In this document: in pieces, positions 33,946 through 43,999 of the stretch | Numbering within the stretch: the first letter of the stretch is position 1 | Layout of the letters: each line of letters opens with the position of its first letter | Source: UBA7446 sp964014735 | GTDB lineage: Bacteria > Bacteroidota > Bacteroidia > Flavobacteriales > Flavobacteriaceae | Length of the DNA stretch: 64,000 bases | Direction of reading: 5' to 3' | NCBI GenBank assembly: GCA_964014735.1 | Contig: CAXHBH010000001.1 | Span: 1-64,000 of the forward strand | Made by a program: the position numbers and the translations under genes | The notes under the pieces: generated by a model | Told to the model about the DNA's origin: nothing | What the model saw: the letters and a program-made list of their open reading frames with translations, nothing else | Databases searched by the model: none

Positions 33946-36369
33946 ATGTATGTAGTAAAAAGAGATGGGCGTAAAGAACCCATCATGTTTGACAAAATTA
34001 CCGCCCGGGTTCGCAAACTGTGTTATGGATTCAACGAACTTGTTGACCCCGTTAAGGTGGCCATGAAAGTTATTGAAGGTCTTTATGATGGGGTTACCAC
34101 TTCTGAACTCGATAGCTTGGCAGCTGAAACAGCTGCCTCCATGACAACTGTTCACCCTGACTACGCCCAATTGGCCGCTCGTATTTCTGTTTCTAACCTC
34201 CACAAGAATACGAAGAAATCTTTTTCCGAAACTATGGCAGACCTCTATGAGTATGTCAACCCACGTACAGAAAAAAAATCACCACTTCTTTCAGACGAAG
34301 TACACAAGGTGATTCAAGATAATGCCGAGTTACTTGACTCTACCATTATCTATAACCGTGATTTTGGTTATGATTACTTTGGTTTTAAAACCCTTGAGCG
34401 TTCATATTTGCTCAAAATTAATGGCAACATTGCCGAGCGACCTCAACACATGTTGATGCGTGTTTCTGTTGGAATTCACCCAACGGACTTGGACGCTGCG
34501 ATAGAGACATATCACTTGATGTCTAAAAAGTATTTCACACACGCAACACCAACCTTATTTAACTCCGGTACACCAAAACCACAAATGTCCTCATGCTTTT
34601 TGCTATCCATGCGAGACGACAGCATTGATGGGATTTACGATACCCTCAAACAAACGGCTAAAATCTCACAATCTGCTGGGGGCATAGGTTTGTCTATTCA
34701 CAACGTTCGTGCAACAGGATCTTATATTGCCGGCACCAATGGCACCTCAAACGGTATCGTACCCATGCTGCGTGTATACAATGATACAGCGCGCTATGTA
34801 GATCAAGGTGGAGGAAAGCGAAAAGGGTCTTTTGCCATTTATGTTGAGCCATGGCATGCCGATATTTTTGACTTCTTGGAGTTAAAGAAAAACCACGGTA
34901 AGGAAGAAATGCGCGCACGTGATTTGTTCTACGCCATGTGGATTCCTGATTTGTTTATGAAGCGTGTGGAAGAAAATACGGAATGGACACTGATGTGCCC
35001 GAACGAGTGTACGGGTCTTTACGATTGCCACAGTGAGGTATTTGAAGAGAAATACCTCAAATATGAAAAGGAAAACCGCGGCCGCAAGACCATCAAAGCT
35101 CGTGAACTTTGGGAAAAAATTCTAGAATCTCAGATTGAGACAGGAACGCCTTATATGCTTTATAAAGACGCTGCCAATCGCAAGTCTAATCAAAAAAATT
35201 TAGGAACCATCCGTTCTTCAAACCTCTGTACTGAAATTATGGAATACACTTCCAAGGATGAGATTGCGGTTTGTAACTTGGCTTCTATTGCGCTCCCTAT
35301 GTTTGTTAAAGATGGTAAATTTGATCACAAGGAGTTATATGACGTTACCATTCGTGTGACTAAAAATCTAAACAAAGTAATTGATCGAAACTATTATCCT
35401 GTTAAGGAGGCGGAGAACTCCAATATGCGTCACCGCCCAGTGGGATTAGGCGTTCAAGGTCTTGCGGATACGTTTATCAAACTTCGTTTGCCATTTACAA
35501 GCGAAGACGCACAAACTCTGAACCAAGAGATTTTTGAAACCATTTATTTCGCGTCGCTTACAGCATCTAAGGATTTGGCAGAAGTAGAAGGACCTTACAA
35601 AACGTACAAGGGATCGCCGATTTCAAAAGGTGAGTTCCAATACAACATGTGGGGCATCAAAGATGATGAGCTCAGTGGTCGTTGGGACTGGGCAGGTTTA
35701 CGCAAAGAGATTAAAAAGCACGGCGTTCGCAACTCCCTATTAATGGCACCGATGCCAACAGCATCTACCTCACAAATTTTAGGAAATAACGAATGTTTTG
35801 AACCCTATACTTCTAACATCTATACACGCCGTGTGTTATCTGGTGAATTTATTGTGGTAAACAAACACTTGTTGGAAGACTTGGTAAACCTAGGTCTTTG
35901 GGATGAGGACATGAAGCAAGAATTGATGCGTGCGAACGGATCTATTCAGCACATAGAAACCATTCCAGCCGATATTAAAGAACTTTATAAAACCGTTTGG
36001 GAAATGAGTATGAAGGACATCATTGATATGTCACGTCACCGTGGGTATTTCATTGATCAATCTCAATCGCTTAACTTATTTATGGAAGGCGCGACCATGT
36101 CCAAACTCACCTCGATGCACTTCTATGCGTGGAAGTCTGGCTTAAAAACAGGGATGTATTACCTGCGAACCAAGTCGGCTGTTGATGCCATTAAGTTTAC
36201 GGTTAACAAAAAAGCGGAAGTTGCAGAAGTACCTGCAACAGCCGGTGCTGCTCAGCCAAAAACCAAGGCTGCTGTGGCAGTAGAGCCTCTTTCCCCATCT
36301 GAGCTAAAAGAAATGTTAGCAAAGTCTAACGAAAGCGAAGACGATGATTGCCTGATGTGCGGATCTTAA
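33946..36369 (+). CDS. nrdA: Ribonucleotide reductase class I alpha subunit
   Basis: 807 residues. The N-terminal ATP-cone (about 1-95, VVKRDGRKEPIMFDKI) supplies allosteric activity control. Catalytic regions include SSCFLLSMRDDSIDGI (a redox Cys), NLCTEIMEYT (radical Cys) and MPTASTSQILGNNECFEPY. The C-terminus ends with a swinging CLMC redox pair. A low-complexity Ala/Val/Pro linker at about 760-785 precedes the tail. Cytoplasmic complex with NrdB. Confidence 0.95.
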   Translation: MYVVKRDGRKEPIMFDKITARVRKLCYGFNELVDPVKVAMKVIEGLYDGVTTSELDSLAAETAASMTTVHPDYAQLAARISVSNLHKNTKKSFSETMADLYEYVNPRTEKKSPLLSDEVHKVIQDNAELLDSTIIYNRDFGYDYFGFKTLERSYLLKINGNIAERPQHMLMRVSVGIHPTDLDAAIETYHLMSKKYFTHATPTLFNSGTPKPQMSSCFLLSMRDDSIDGIYDTLKQTAKISQSAGGIGLSIHNVRATGSYIAGTNGTSNGIVPMLRVYNDTARYVDQGGGKRKGSFAIYVEPWHADIFDFLELKKNHGKEEMRARDLFYAMWIPDLFMKRVEENTEWTLMCPNECTGLYDCHSEVFEEKYLKYEKENRGRKTIKARELWEKILESQIETGTPYMLYKDAANRKSNQKNLGTIRSSNLCTEIMEYTSKDEIAVCNLASIALPMFVKDGKFDHKELYDVTIRVTKNLNKVIDRNYYPVKEAENSNMRHRPVGLGVQGLADTFIKLRLPFTSEDAQTLNQEIFETIYFASLTASKDLAEVEGPYKTYKGSPISKGEFQYNMWGIKDDELSGRWDWAGLRKEIKKHGVRNSLLMAPMPTASTSQILGNNECFEPYTSNIYTRRVLSGEFIVVNKHLLEDLVNLGLWDEDMKQELMRANGSIQHIETIPADIKELYKTVWEMSMKDIIDMSRHRGYFIDQSQSLNLFMEGATMSKLTSMHFYAWKSGLKTGMYYLRTKSAVDAIKFTVNKKAEVAEVPATAGAAQPKTKAAVAVEPLSPSELKEMLAKSNESEDDDCLMCGS

Positions 36370-36394
36370 AAGTTAATCGTTTAAAAATAAAAAA

Positions 36395-36424
36395 AGCGCT
36401 TTATATAAAGCGCTCTTTTTTTTT
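36395..36424. terminator. Bidirectional terminator nrdA / PiT
   Basis: A perfect 20-bp palindrome (36395-36414, stem AGCGCTTTAT) flanked by A-run and T-run on either side, suited to ending both nrdA (plus) and the PiT transcript (minus, ends at 36441). Confidence 0.88.
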
Positions 36425-36440
36425 GAGACCGTCTAACTTA

Positions 36441-38684
36441 TTAGCTGGTTTTTCCATGCGCATCGTGGTATTCAACTAATAGATTAGTAGTTGCATTTAA
36501 CAGGTCTTTAGTTTCCACAAGAACATTAAAGTATAAGGTCGTATTTTTTGGACTAGACTCTTCTTGGCGAGTTCTTTCAACCTGCTTTTGAATTTTTTCT
36601 ACAACTAGATTATTTATTTCCTGTTTGGTATCGATAATATGACCAAGTTTGTCAAAGGATCTGTTATCAAATACAGTTTTTATATCTTCAAAAAACGCTT
36701 CAAATCTTAGATAGACTTCTTTAAGCTCTTTGTACTGACTGAATTTTAACTTTTTATGATTGTTGTTAACGTGCTTGTAACATACCTTAGTTATGTATTC
36801 TAAAGATTGCGACATATCGTGTAAATACCCCAAAATATTGATGTAAAAATTACTCGCATGTATACTGGAATCGTCAAGGTTCTTTATGAAGTAAAAAATA
36901 TTATCGCGTAATTCATCTACTTCACTTGAAAGCTTTACAATTTGCTTTTTGTTTTTCTTTAAAATAGCAACATCCTCCAAAGCAAGTCCATTAATGGCGC
37001 TGGTATAAATATTATTACTTCTTTTAATAACAATCGAAATGTTTTTAGCGCTTTCATGCACCACTCCTTGCACAGAACTGCTCTCAGAACTTTTCAAGCT
37101 ATCCATGCCAGAGTTTAATTTAATGTTTTTGTGGGCTAGATAATTTCGATAGAGTAATATTAACGTCAGCAAAATTAATATAGGCGTTATTACAGGGGGA
37201 TTCCAATTGATTAAAAACAGTACAATCCCCGAGGCAATAAATGCTCCAAAAGCAGTTGCAAACCAACCTCCAATTACATTCAACACTCCTGAGACTCTAT
37301 ATACAGCACTTTCTCTTCCCCAGGCCCTATCTGCAAAAGACGTTCCCATAGCAACCATAAAAGTAACATAGGTTGTAGAAAGGGGTAATTTCATGGTAGT
37401 GGCAATGGCGATAAGAATACCAGCAACCATAAGGTTGACTGAAGCACGAATCAAATCAAAAGCAGGTGCTTCAATACTTTGATCTTTGGTTATTTTTATT
37501 TCTGGGGTTTTAAACCTTTGCTCAATTGTTTCTTTTGCCCCTTTTGGAATAATAACACTAAAATAGTTGGCCAGCTGCGTAGCGCCTCTGACAACAGATC
37601 GAGAAATCAAATTAGGTTCAAACTTCTCATGTGTATCTGTTTGACGGGATAAGCCGATTTCGGTTTCTGCAACGGTTTTTGCTTTTTTAGAAAACCAAAG
37701 TGTGAGTACCATAATTGCCCCAGCAATAAACAGCAGCAGTGGCTCAGCAGGCACCTTTTTGTCTAAAACCTCCATAGAAAACAATGAGGCATCTACACCT
37801 GAAACAGACCACGCTTCATAAGAGTGGTAAGCCGCCATAGGGACCCCTATGAAATTCACCAAATCATTACCAGCAAAAGCCAGCGCTAAACCAAACGTTC
37901 CTACAGCAATAACAACCAACAGGACGGTCTTTTTGGTGAGGTATTCAAATAAATATGACAAAACAAGCCACAAAGCAAAACTCCCCAAAATGATAAATAT
38001 TTCATTTCCCTCAATGGATCCTTTTAGTGTTTTGTAGTAGGGCGTCCCTTTTAATCCTTTTAAAAAGATGAAGTAAGTAATGGACGTTAGCGCAACAGCG
38101 CCAAAAACAGCGCCAAAATTCTTCACCTTTTTTTGTATTTGAAAGGTGAAAATAAAACGAGAAACCCACTGTACTAAGGCACCCACAGAGAATGCAATAA
38201 GCACCGATAACAAAATACCTCTAATAATTTCAAGGGCTTTTTCGGTGTTGATATAGTTGTCCAAATCAGCAACGGTTTGTGTTTCGGACACGCCTATTTT
38301 AATGAGTGACATCACAACAGCAGCCCCTAATAAGTTAAAAACAATGGAAACCGTGGTTGAAGTGGGAAGCCCCAAAGTATTAAAGAAATCCAGCAGTAAG
38401 ATATCGGTTATCATCACCGCCATAAAAATGTACATGATTTCGTCAAAGTTGAACATGGCAGGTATAAAAATGCCCTTCCTAGCAACCTCCATTAAACCAC
38501 TAGAATATACCGCTCCTACAAAAATACCAAGACTTGCAAAAATCATGATGGTTCTCAGGGAAATGGCTTTTGATCCAATAGCAGAGTTTAAGAAGTTAAT
38601 GGCATCATTACTAACCCCTACTATCAAGTCGGCGATGGCTAGAACAGCCAAAGCAATAATCATGAATAAATAAATGTTTTCCAT
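36441..38684 (-). CDS. PiT-family phosphate transporter with long C-terminal helical domain
   Basis: 747 residues, longer than typical PiT (about 400-500). It opens with PHO4/PiT motifs (VGVSNDAINFLNSAIGSKA; TLGLPTSTTVSIVFNLLGAA), has a second half with the mirrored motif LPLSTTYVTFMVAMGTSFADRAWG, and about 12 hydrophobic helices. From about residue 560 a soluble, Lys/Glu-rich helical domain (LEDVAILKKNKKQIVKLSSEVDELRD, part of a longer helix) resembles PhoU/DUF47-like helical bundles. That suggests a transporter fused to its own regulatory domain. The phosphate porin gene lies 68 bp upstream on the same strand. Confidence 0.9.
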   Translation of the reverse strand: MENIYLFMIIALAVLAIADLIVGVSNDAINFLNSAIGSKAISLRTIMIFASLGIFVGAVYSSGLMEVARKGIFIPAMFNFDEIMYIFMAVMITDILLLDFFNTLGLPTSTTVSIVFNLLGAAVVMSLIKIGVSETQTVADLDNYINTEKALEIIRGILLSVLIAFSVGALVQWVSRFIFTFQIQKKVKNFGAVFGAVALTSITYFIFLKGLKGTPYYKTLKGSIEGNEIFIILGSFALWLVLSYLFEYLTKKTVLLVVIAVGTFGLALAFAGNDLVNFIGVPMAAYHSYEAWSVSGVDASLFSMEVLDKKVPAEPLLLFIAGAIMVLTLWFSKKAKTVAETEIGLSRQTDTHEKFEPNLISRSVVRGATQLANYFSVIIPKGAKETIEQRFKTPEIKITKDQSIEAPAFDLIRASVNLMVAGILIAIATTMKLPLSTTYVTFMVAMGTSFADRAWGRESAVYRVSGVLNVIGGWFATAFGAFIASGIVLFLINWNPPVITPILILLTLILLYRNYLAHKNIKLNSGMDSLKSSESSSVQGVVHESAKNISIVIKRSNNIYTSAINGLALEDVAILKKNKKQIVKLSSEVDELRDNIFYFIKNLDDSSIHASNFYINILGYLHDMSQSLEYITKVCYKHVNNNHKKLKFSQYKELKEVYLRFEAFFEDIKTVFDNRSFDKLGHIIDTKQEINNLVVEKIQKQVERTRQEESSPKNTTLYFNVLVETKDLLNATTNLLVEYHDAHGKTS

Positions 38685-38752
38685 AGTTTCTAGCTGTATT
38701 TATGTACAAAAATTATCAATATGATTGAACGAAATGTTATTAGAATGTTATA

Positions 38753-39952
38753 TTAAAAATGAATGTCAAAACCGATTCTAAACGTGATGTTGTCTTCAGC
38801 CCCGTCAAGCGTTGTATAACTAATATCACTTTGAACTTTTAGTTTATGCCCTACTACAAACCTGTTAAAGCCTAACGTATATTGCTTTACAGGCGCACTA
38901 CCTGTAATGGCTTCGTATGCAATAGATGTATAACGCCCAGCTAGCTCGTAATTATTTTTAAACAAATAACCCGCTTGAAGATTTAATGCATTTCCTGTAA
39001 GCACTACATCTCCCGTGGGAGTATTGTTCAATTCTGTAGCAATTTCATTGTCAGCAGTACGCTTGGCATACTCTCCCATAAATGAGAATCCGTTGTATTT
39101 AAACATGGCATCAACAAAAAGGGTAGTTTGGTCTGTTTGGTAGATAGATCCATCTTGACGAATCATATAATCTCCAGCAAAACCTCTTTCTCTGACCGCA
39201 TCTTGGTTATAGTTATAGGTAACACTGGCCATCAACTTTGGTGTTACTTCTCTTTTGAGATCGGACTGTACATAATCCCCTTTGGATTTAAATGCGCCGA
39301 AAGGCAATAGCTCAACACGCGCAGTGTATTGAAGTCCACCTTCATTTCCTTCCGTAACATTTCTTCCCTCACCTTGCGAGATGGAAAATTTCTCACGCAT
39401 CAAAAAGGTTCCACCCAAACTTGATGTGTGGCGCAATTGAATGCCTAAATCACGGTCTAGTGTAAAACGACTATTTAATAAGGAACGATCGATTAACTGT
39501 AGATTTCCCGAAGAGATAACTCGCTCTATATTGCCAGGTAATTTTGTCTGTCCGGCCCAGAATTCCCAGTTTTTGGCAAATTTCCACATGATTACCGCAT
39601 CCAAAATGTAGCGGGGGGTATTTCTGTTAAATTCATTTGCGCCCGAAATGTCCCTGTTCGATAAACCTAGCTCAATTTTGTATTTTAATTTTGGGCTGTA
39701 AGCGAAACCATCAAACTTTAATCGCGCACGGCGAACAATAAAATTGTGATCAGGACTGTTGTAGCTTTCGCCATTGTGATCCCATGAAGACATGGAGCGT
39801 ACCTGAAAGCGGGGGGCAAATTTGATGCTAAACGTACTGTCTTTGGCAACAAAATTTAACATTCCTTTTCCAAAGGAAGTATCGCTTATTTCTTGTGAAA
39901 CAACAGTGAAAGAAAACAGCACAGCAGTTACTATATAAAGATTGATTTTCAT
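38753..39952 (-). CDS. Phosphate-selective porin O/P family
   Basis: 399 residues from ATG 39952, chosen because a signal peptide (MKINLYIVTAVLFSFTVVSQ) starts there and an exact -7 box lies 10 nt upstream. The open frame continues to 40150 but that stretch overlaps dgt. A beta-strand-rich barrel with alternating aromatic/charged residues and the final FRIGFDIHF typical of outer-membrane barrel ends. OprO/P-like porins admit phosphate or polyphosphate. It pairs with the PiT transporter downstream. Confidence 0.86.
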   Translation of the reverse strand: MKINLYIVTAVLFSFTVVSQEISDTSFGKGMLNFVAKDSTFSIKFAPRFQVRSMSSWDHNGESYNSPDHNFIVRRARLKFDGFAYSPKLKYKIELGLSNRDISGANEFNRNTPRYILDAVIMWKFAKNWEFWAGQTKLPGNIERVISSGNLQLIDRSLLNSRFTLDRDLGIQLRHTSSLGGTFLMREKFSISQGEGRNVTEGNEGGLQYTARVELLPFGAFKSKGDYVQSDLKREVTPKLMASVTYNYNQDAVRERGFAGDYMIRQDGSIYQTDQTTLFVDAMFKYNGFSFMGEYAKRTADNEIATELNNTPTGDVVLTGNALNLQAGYLFKNNYELAGRYTSIAYEAITGSAPVKQYTLGFNRFVVGHKLKVQSDISYTTLDGAEDNITFRIGFDIHF

Positions 39953-39962
39953 TTTTCTACGA

Positions 39963-39970
39963 CAAACATA
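39963..39970 (-). promoter_or_regulatory. -7 box of porin-PiT operon
   Basis: Minus-strand TATGTTTG, 10 nt before the ATG at 39952; supports the internal start. Confidence 0.5.
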
Positions 39971-40074
39971 AAGCGATATTGCCAGTTGTTTATTAACTAA
40001 AAACTTTCTTATTGTTTCCAAAATGTTAAATAAATACCCTTTGCCAGTTGAGTAGTCTTTAATACCTTTCGGGT

Positions 40075-41394
40075 ATGCATTGGGAACAATTACTTTCACT
40101 CCGCCGACACGGCGATAAGCAAAAACGACTACGCTCAGAACAAGACCCAACCCGTAGTGGTTTTGAGGTGGATTATGACCGTATTATCTTCTCTGCAGCC
40201 TTTCGAAACCTGCAAGACAAGACACAAGTTATTCCGTTTTCAAAAACCGATTTTGTGCATACACGCCTTACGCATTCGCTTGAAGTTTCAGTTGTTGGGC
40301 GGAGCTTGGGACGGATGGTCGGACAACGTTTATTGGACAAATATCCTGAGCTAAGTACCACACATGGCTATACCATAAACGACTTTGGTGCTATTGTGGC
40401 TGCAGCTTCACTGGCTCACGATATTGGCAATCCACCCTTTGGTCATAGCGGGGAACAGGCCATAGGCGATTATTTTGCCAATGGCGCAGGAGCTAGCTAT
40501 AAAAACCAACTCACCCCAACGCAATACCAAGATCTCACCCATTTTGAAGGCAATGCCAATGGACTTAAAATTTTGATGGAATCTAGAGAAGGCGTTCCTG
40601 GCGGCTTGCGTTTGAGTTATGCGACACTAGGCGCTTTTACCAAATATCCCAAGGCATCACTGCCGCATAAGCCCACCAAGCACGTAGCTGATAAAAAATT
40701 TGGGTTTTTTAACGCCCAACAAACCGATTACCAAGCCGTAGCAAAAGACTTAGGGCTTATGGATTCAACCAATAAAATGATGCGCCATCCACTTGCCTAT
40801 TTGGTGGAGGCAGCAGACGATATTTGTTATACTCTTATTGATTTTGAAGATGGTATTAACCTCGGGTGGATTTCTGAAGACTATGCTTTGGAATACCTTA
40901 TAAAACTGGTAAAGGATACCATAGACACGGGCAAGTATCAACAGCTGACCACCAAAACCGATCGACTGGCCTACCTACGCGCCCTGTCCATTAGTACACT
41001 CATTCAAGAAGCCGCACAGCTCTTTATGCAGCATGAGCAGGAAATAATGGAAGGCAACTTTGACACATCGCTAACGGATAGAAGTCAGTATAAGGCCCAA
41101 ATCAAAGACATCATCGACCTAAGCGTGCGCAATATTTATCAAGCACAAGAGGTTATCGAAAAAGAACTCAAAGGCTATCAAGTTATACACCGATTGCTGG
41201 ATGTGTTTGTAGGTGCAGCGGTGCGCAATAAAGCAGACAAGGCTTCAGCGTTTGACAAACTTGCGCTACAATGCCTTCCAGACACGCTTACACTTCCGCA
41301 AGACGACACCTATCAGTTGTTGTTGAACATCAGTTGCTATGTTGCAAGTCTCACAGACGGCAAAGCATTAGAATGGTACCAAAAAATGGCTTGA
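40075..41394 (+). CDS. dgt: dGTP triphosphohydrolase
   Basis: 439 residues. HD-domain motifs are present: RNLQDKTQVIPF, TRLTHSLEVSVVGRSLG, SLAHDIGNPPFGHSGEQAI (His-Asp metal pair) and EAADDICYTLIDFEDG. It cleaves dGTP to deoxyguanosine and triphosphate and helps balance dNTP pools. A one-mismatch box TACCTTTC (40063-40070) precedes ATG 40075 by 4 nt. Its stop overlaps the tadA ATG by one base (TGATG). Confidence 0.92.
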   Translation: MHWEQLLSLRRHGDKQKRLRSEQDPTRSGFEVDYDRIIFSAAFRNLQDKTQVIPFSKTDFVHTRLTHSLEVSVVGRSLGRMVGQRLLDKYPELSTTHGYTINDFGAIVAAASLAHDIGNPPFGHSGEQAIGDYFANGAGASYKNQLTPTQYQDLTHFEGNANGLKILMESREGVPGGLRLSYATLGAFTKYPKASLPHKPTKHVADKKFGFFNAQQTDYQAVAKDLGLMDSTNKMMRHPLAYLVEAADDICYTLIDFEDGINLGWISEDYALEYLIKLVKDTIDTGKYQQLTTKTDRLAYLRALSISTLIQEAAQLFMQHEQEIMEGNFDTSLTDRSQYKAQIKDIIDLSVRNIYQAQEVIEKELKGYQVIHRLLDVFVGAAVRNKADKASAFDKLALQCLPDTLTLPQDDTYQLLLNISCYVASLTDGKALEWYQKMA

Positions 41395-41837
41395 TGGAAA
41401 ACGTTTGGGACGACACTTTTTTTATGAAAAAGGCACTTGCCGAGGCACAAATTGCCCTTGAAAAGGATGAAGTGCCAGTCGGTGTAGTCGTTGTAGCCAA
41501 TAACAGCATTATTGCTCGGGCACACAACCTTACCGAAGCCCTTACCGATGTGACGGCCCATGCCGAAATGCAAGGCATTACGGCTGCGGCCAATGCCATA
41601 GGCGGGAAATACCTTCAAGGGTGTACCCTATACGTAACACTTGAACCATGTAGCATGTGTGCTGGGGCATTGTATTGGAGTCAAATTTCTAGAGTAGTTT
41701 TTGCTGCCGACGATCCTAAACGTGGCTATCGCCAACAGGGAACGCTGTTGCATCCTAAAACAGAAGTGGTTTCAGGAGTTATGGCTGATGAGGCACGAAA
41801 ATTATTACTGCAGTTTTTTAACGAAAAAAGAGGCTAG
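41394..41837 (+). CDS. tadA: tRNA adenosine(34) deaminase
   Basis: 147 residues from ATG 41394, which overlaps the dgt stop. The open frame extends upstream to 41271 but that part lies within dgt. Zinc deaminase motifs HAEMQGI and PCSMCAGALYW, with the family stretch AEAQIALEKDEVPVGVVVV. It converts A34 to inosine in tRNA-Arg. Its stop shares CTAG with the opposing small membrane protein gene. Confidence 0.92.
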   Translation: MENVWDDTFFMKKALAEAQIALEKDEVPVGVVVVANNSIIARAHNLTEALTDVTAHAEMQGITAAANAIGGKYLQGCTLYVTLEPCSMCAGALYWSQISRVVFAADDPKRGYRQQGTLLHPKTEVVSGVMADEARKLLLQFFNEKRG

Positions 41838-42091
41838 GTTTTCTTCTTCCTTTTTTCAGGCTCTAGCGTTTCCTTCATTTTTTTGAGGTTTTCTGGAGAA
41901 AGCGTGTAGTCTTTGAGTTGCTTTCCTTTCCAGCGGTGTACCAAAAAAATGGGCATATAAATAAAGAAACCCGTAGCTACAGCTAGACCAATCCATTTTT
42001 CGCCTAATGCCAAATCGTTTTGGCGGATGACATAACCCGCAATGATGTTAGCAATAACAAGCACAAAAAAGATGCGTAAAAACCACTTCAT
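41834..42091 (-). CDS. Small membrane protein
   Basis: 85 residues. Two helices (about 3-20 and 33-52), then a strongly basic C-terminus (KKMKETLEPEKRKKKT). Family not recognised with certainty. It sits one base after the aspS stop, so it is probably co-transcribed with aspS. Confidence 0.7.
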   Translation of the reverse strand: MKWFLRIFFVLVIANIIAGYVIRQNDLALGEKWIGLAVATGFFIYMPIFLVHRWKGKQLKDYTLSPENLKKMKETLEPEKRKKKT

Positions 42092-43849
42092 TTATTCTGG
42101 CTTTGGCTTCACAATCAACGATAATTCAGCAAGTTGCTCTGTGTCTAGTGGTGCCGGCGCATCAATCATCACATCACGACCGCTATTGTTTTTAGGAAAC
42201 GCAATATAATCCCGGATGGTTTCCTTGCCGTCCAATATGGCCACCAAACGGTCAAAGCCCAAGGCAATTCCACCATGTGGAGGCGCACCATAGGTAAAGG
42301 CATCCATCAAAAAGCCAAATTGCGCTTTGGCTTCTTCGTTGCTAAACCCAAGCAGGGAAAGCATTTTTTCTTGGGTACTTCTATCGTGAATACGAATAGA
42401 ACCACCACCAATTTCGTTTCCGTTTAAAACCAAGTCATAGGCTTGTGCCACTACGGCTTTTGGATTGCTTTCCAATTGCGAGAGGTGCGCTGGTTTTGGC
42501 GCGGTAAACGGATGGTGCATGGCGTGTAAGGCTCCGCTTTCTTCATCTTCCTCAAACAGCGGGAAGTCCACCACCCACAGGGGGGCAAACTCGTTTGGCT
42601 TTCGCAATTCCAATGCTTCGGCAAGTGCCATGCGAAGTGCGCTTAATTGCGTTCTTGTTTTGTTGGTTTCTCCTGCCATCACAAGAATTAAATCTCCTGC
42701 TTTTGCTTCACAGGCTGTAGCCCAAGTAGCAAGGGCTTCAGCATCAAAAAACTTATCCACCGACGATTTGAACGTGCCGTCTTCGTTGTATTTTACCCAA
42801 ACCAATCCGTTGGCGCCAATTTGCGGACGCTTCACCCAATCAATCCATTTATCAATTTGTTTCCTTGACCAGCTAGCAGCACCTGGTACAGCAATACCAA
42901 CGACAAGCTCTTGTGTATCAAACACGCTAAAGCCTTTGTTTTGTGCCAAGTCATTAAGTTCTGTAAAGGTCATGCCAAAACGAATATCCGGTTTGTCGTT
43001 TCCATAGGTTTTCATCGCATCCTCATAACTTATCACAGGGAATGGCGCAGGGCTTATGCCGTGAATTTCTTCTAATAAATGGGATAAGAGGCCTTCAAAG
43101 CAGGCCATAATATCTTGTTGATGCACAAAAGACAATTCACAGTCTATTTGCGTGAATTCAGGTTGGCGATCGGCACGAAGGTCTTCGTCTCTAAAGCACT
43201 TCACAATTTGAAAGTATTTGTCCATACCACCTACCATTAGCAATTGCTTAAAAGTTTGTGGCGATTGTGGCAGTGCATAAAACTGGCCTTCGTTCATACG
43301 TGAAGGCACCACAAAATCACGAGCTCCTTCGGGAGTAGATTTAATCAAGTAAGGCGTTTCAACTTCTATAAAAGCTTGTTCCGCTAGATAATTGCGAACC
43401 AATAAACCAATCTTTGAGCGAAACAACAGGCTGTTTTGAACAGGGGTGCGTCGAATATCCAAATAGCGATACTTCATACGAAGATCTTCTCCGCCGTCTG
43501 TTTTATCCTCAATGGTAAAGGGAGGAGTTTGGGCTTCATTTAGGACCGTTAGTTCAGACACCAAGAGTTCGATATTTCCCGTGTCCATATTTGGGTTTTT
43601 GGCCTCTCTTTCTATTACAACCCCGGTAACTTGAATAACCGTTTCACGTCCTGTTTTACGTGCTTTTTCGAGTAGTGCTGTCGAACAGCGTTCTTCGTCC
43701 AAGACCAATTGGGTGATTCCGTAACGGTCGCGGAGGTCTATCCACAACATAAAACCCTTGTCACGAACTTTAGCTGCCCACCCCGCTAGGGTAACTTCTG
43801 AACCAATATGTATTTCACGTAACGCGCCGCAATGATGGCTTCTATACAT
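42092..43849 (-). CDS. aspS: Aspartate--tRNA ligase
   Basis: 585 residues, bacterial type. N-terminal OB fold (LAGWAAKVRDKGFMLWIDLRDRYGITQ), class II motif 2 (FRDEDLRADRQPEFTQID), the GAD insertion domain mid-protein, and motif 3 (GGIALGFDRLVAIL). Whether it is discriminating for tRNA-Asp or also charges tRNA-Asn cannot be told here. An exact -7 box lies 14 nt upstream. Confidence 0.95.
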   Translation of the reverse strand: MYRSHHCGALREIHIGSEVTLAGWAAKVRDKGFMLWIDLRDRYGITQLVLDEERCSTALLEKARKTGRETVIQVTGVVIEREAKNPNMDTGNIELLVSELTVLNEAQTPPFTIEDKTDGGEDLRMKYRYLDIRRTPVQNSLLFRSKIGLLVRNYLAEQAFIEVETPYLIKSTPEGARDFVVPSRMNEGQFYALPQSPQTFKQLLMVGGMDKYFQIVKCFRDEDLRADRQPEFTQIDCELSFVHQQDIMACFEGLLSHLLEEIHGISPAPFPVISYEDAMKTYGNDKPDIRFGMTFTELNDLAQNKGFSVFDTQELVVGIAVPGAASWSRKQIDKWIDWVKRPQIGANGLVWVKYNEDGTFKSSVDKFFDAEALATWATACEAKAGDLILVMAGETNKTRTQLSALRMALAEALELRKPNEFAPLWVVDFPLFEEDEESGALHAMHHPFTAPKPAHLSQLESNPKAVVAQAYDLVLNGNEIGGGSIRIHDRSTQEKMLSLLGFSNEEAKAQFGFLMDAFTYGAPPHGGIALGFDRLVAILDGKETIRDYIAFPKNNSGRDVMIDAPAPLDTEQLAELSLIVKPKPE

Positions 43850-43863
43850 CCTTTAAATTTTTT

Positions 43864-43871
43864 CAAAAATA
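43864..43871 (-). promoter_or_regulatory. -7 box of aspS
   Basis: Minus-strand TATTTTTG, 14 nt before the aspS ATG at 43849. Confidence 0.5.
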
Positions 43872-43999
43872 GAATTAATCTACGACTAGCGACTTAAAAG
43901 TTAAACATTCCTTTTCTACAACGTGTTGGGCAAAAGGATGTCTGATTGTATTTTGGGCAGAAGCCAAAGCCGTGCATTTCCGCCTGCGGTGACTCACGA

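Noticed and set aside
39953..40150. N-terminal extension of the porin gene
   Set aside because: Overlaps dgt, lies ahead of a clear signal peptide, and crosses an exact -7 box at 39963.
41271..41393. N-terminal extension of tadA
   Set aside because: Runs inside dgt in another frame; the ATG at the dgt stop gives the normal TadA length.
43850..43999. Short direct repeat ACGACTAG near 43891 and 43996
   Set aside because: Eight bases in a short AT-rich gap; too short to support a site or duplication.
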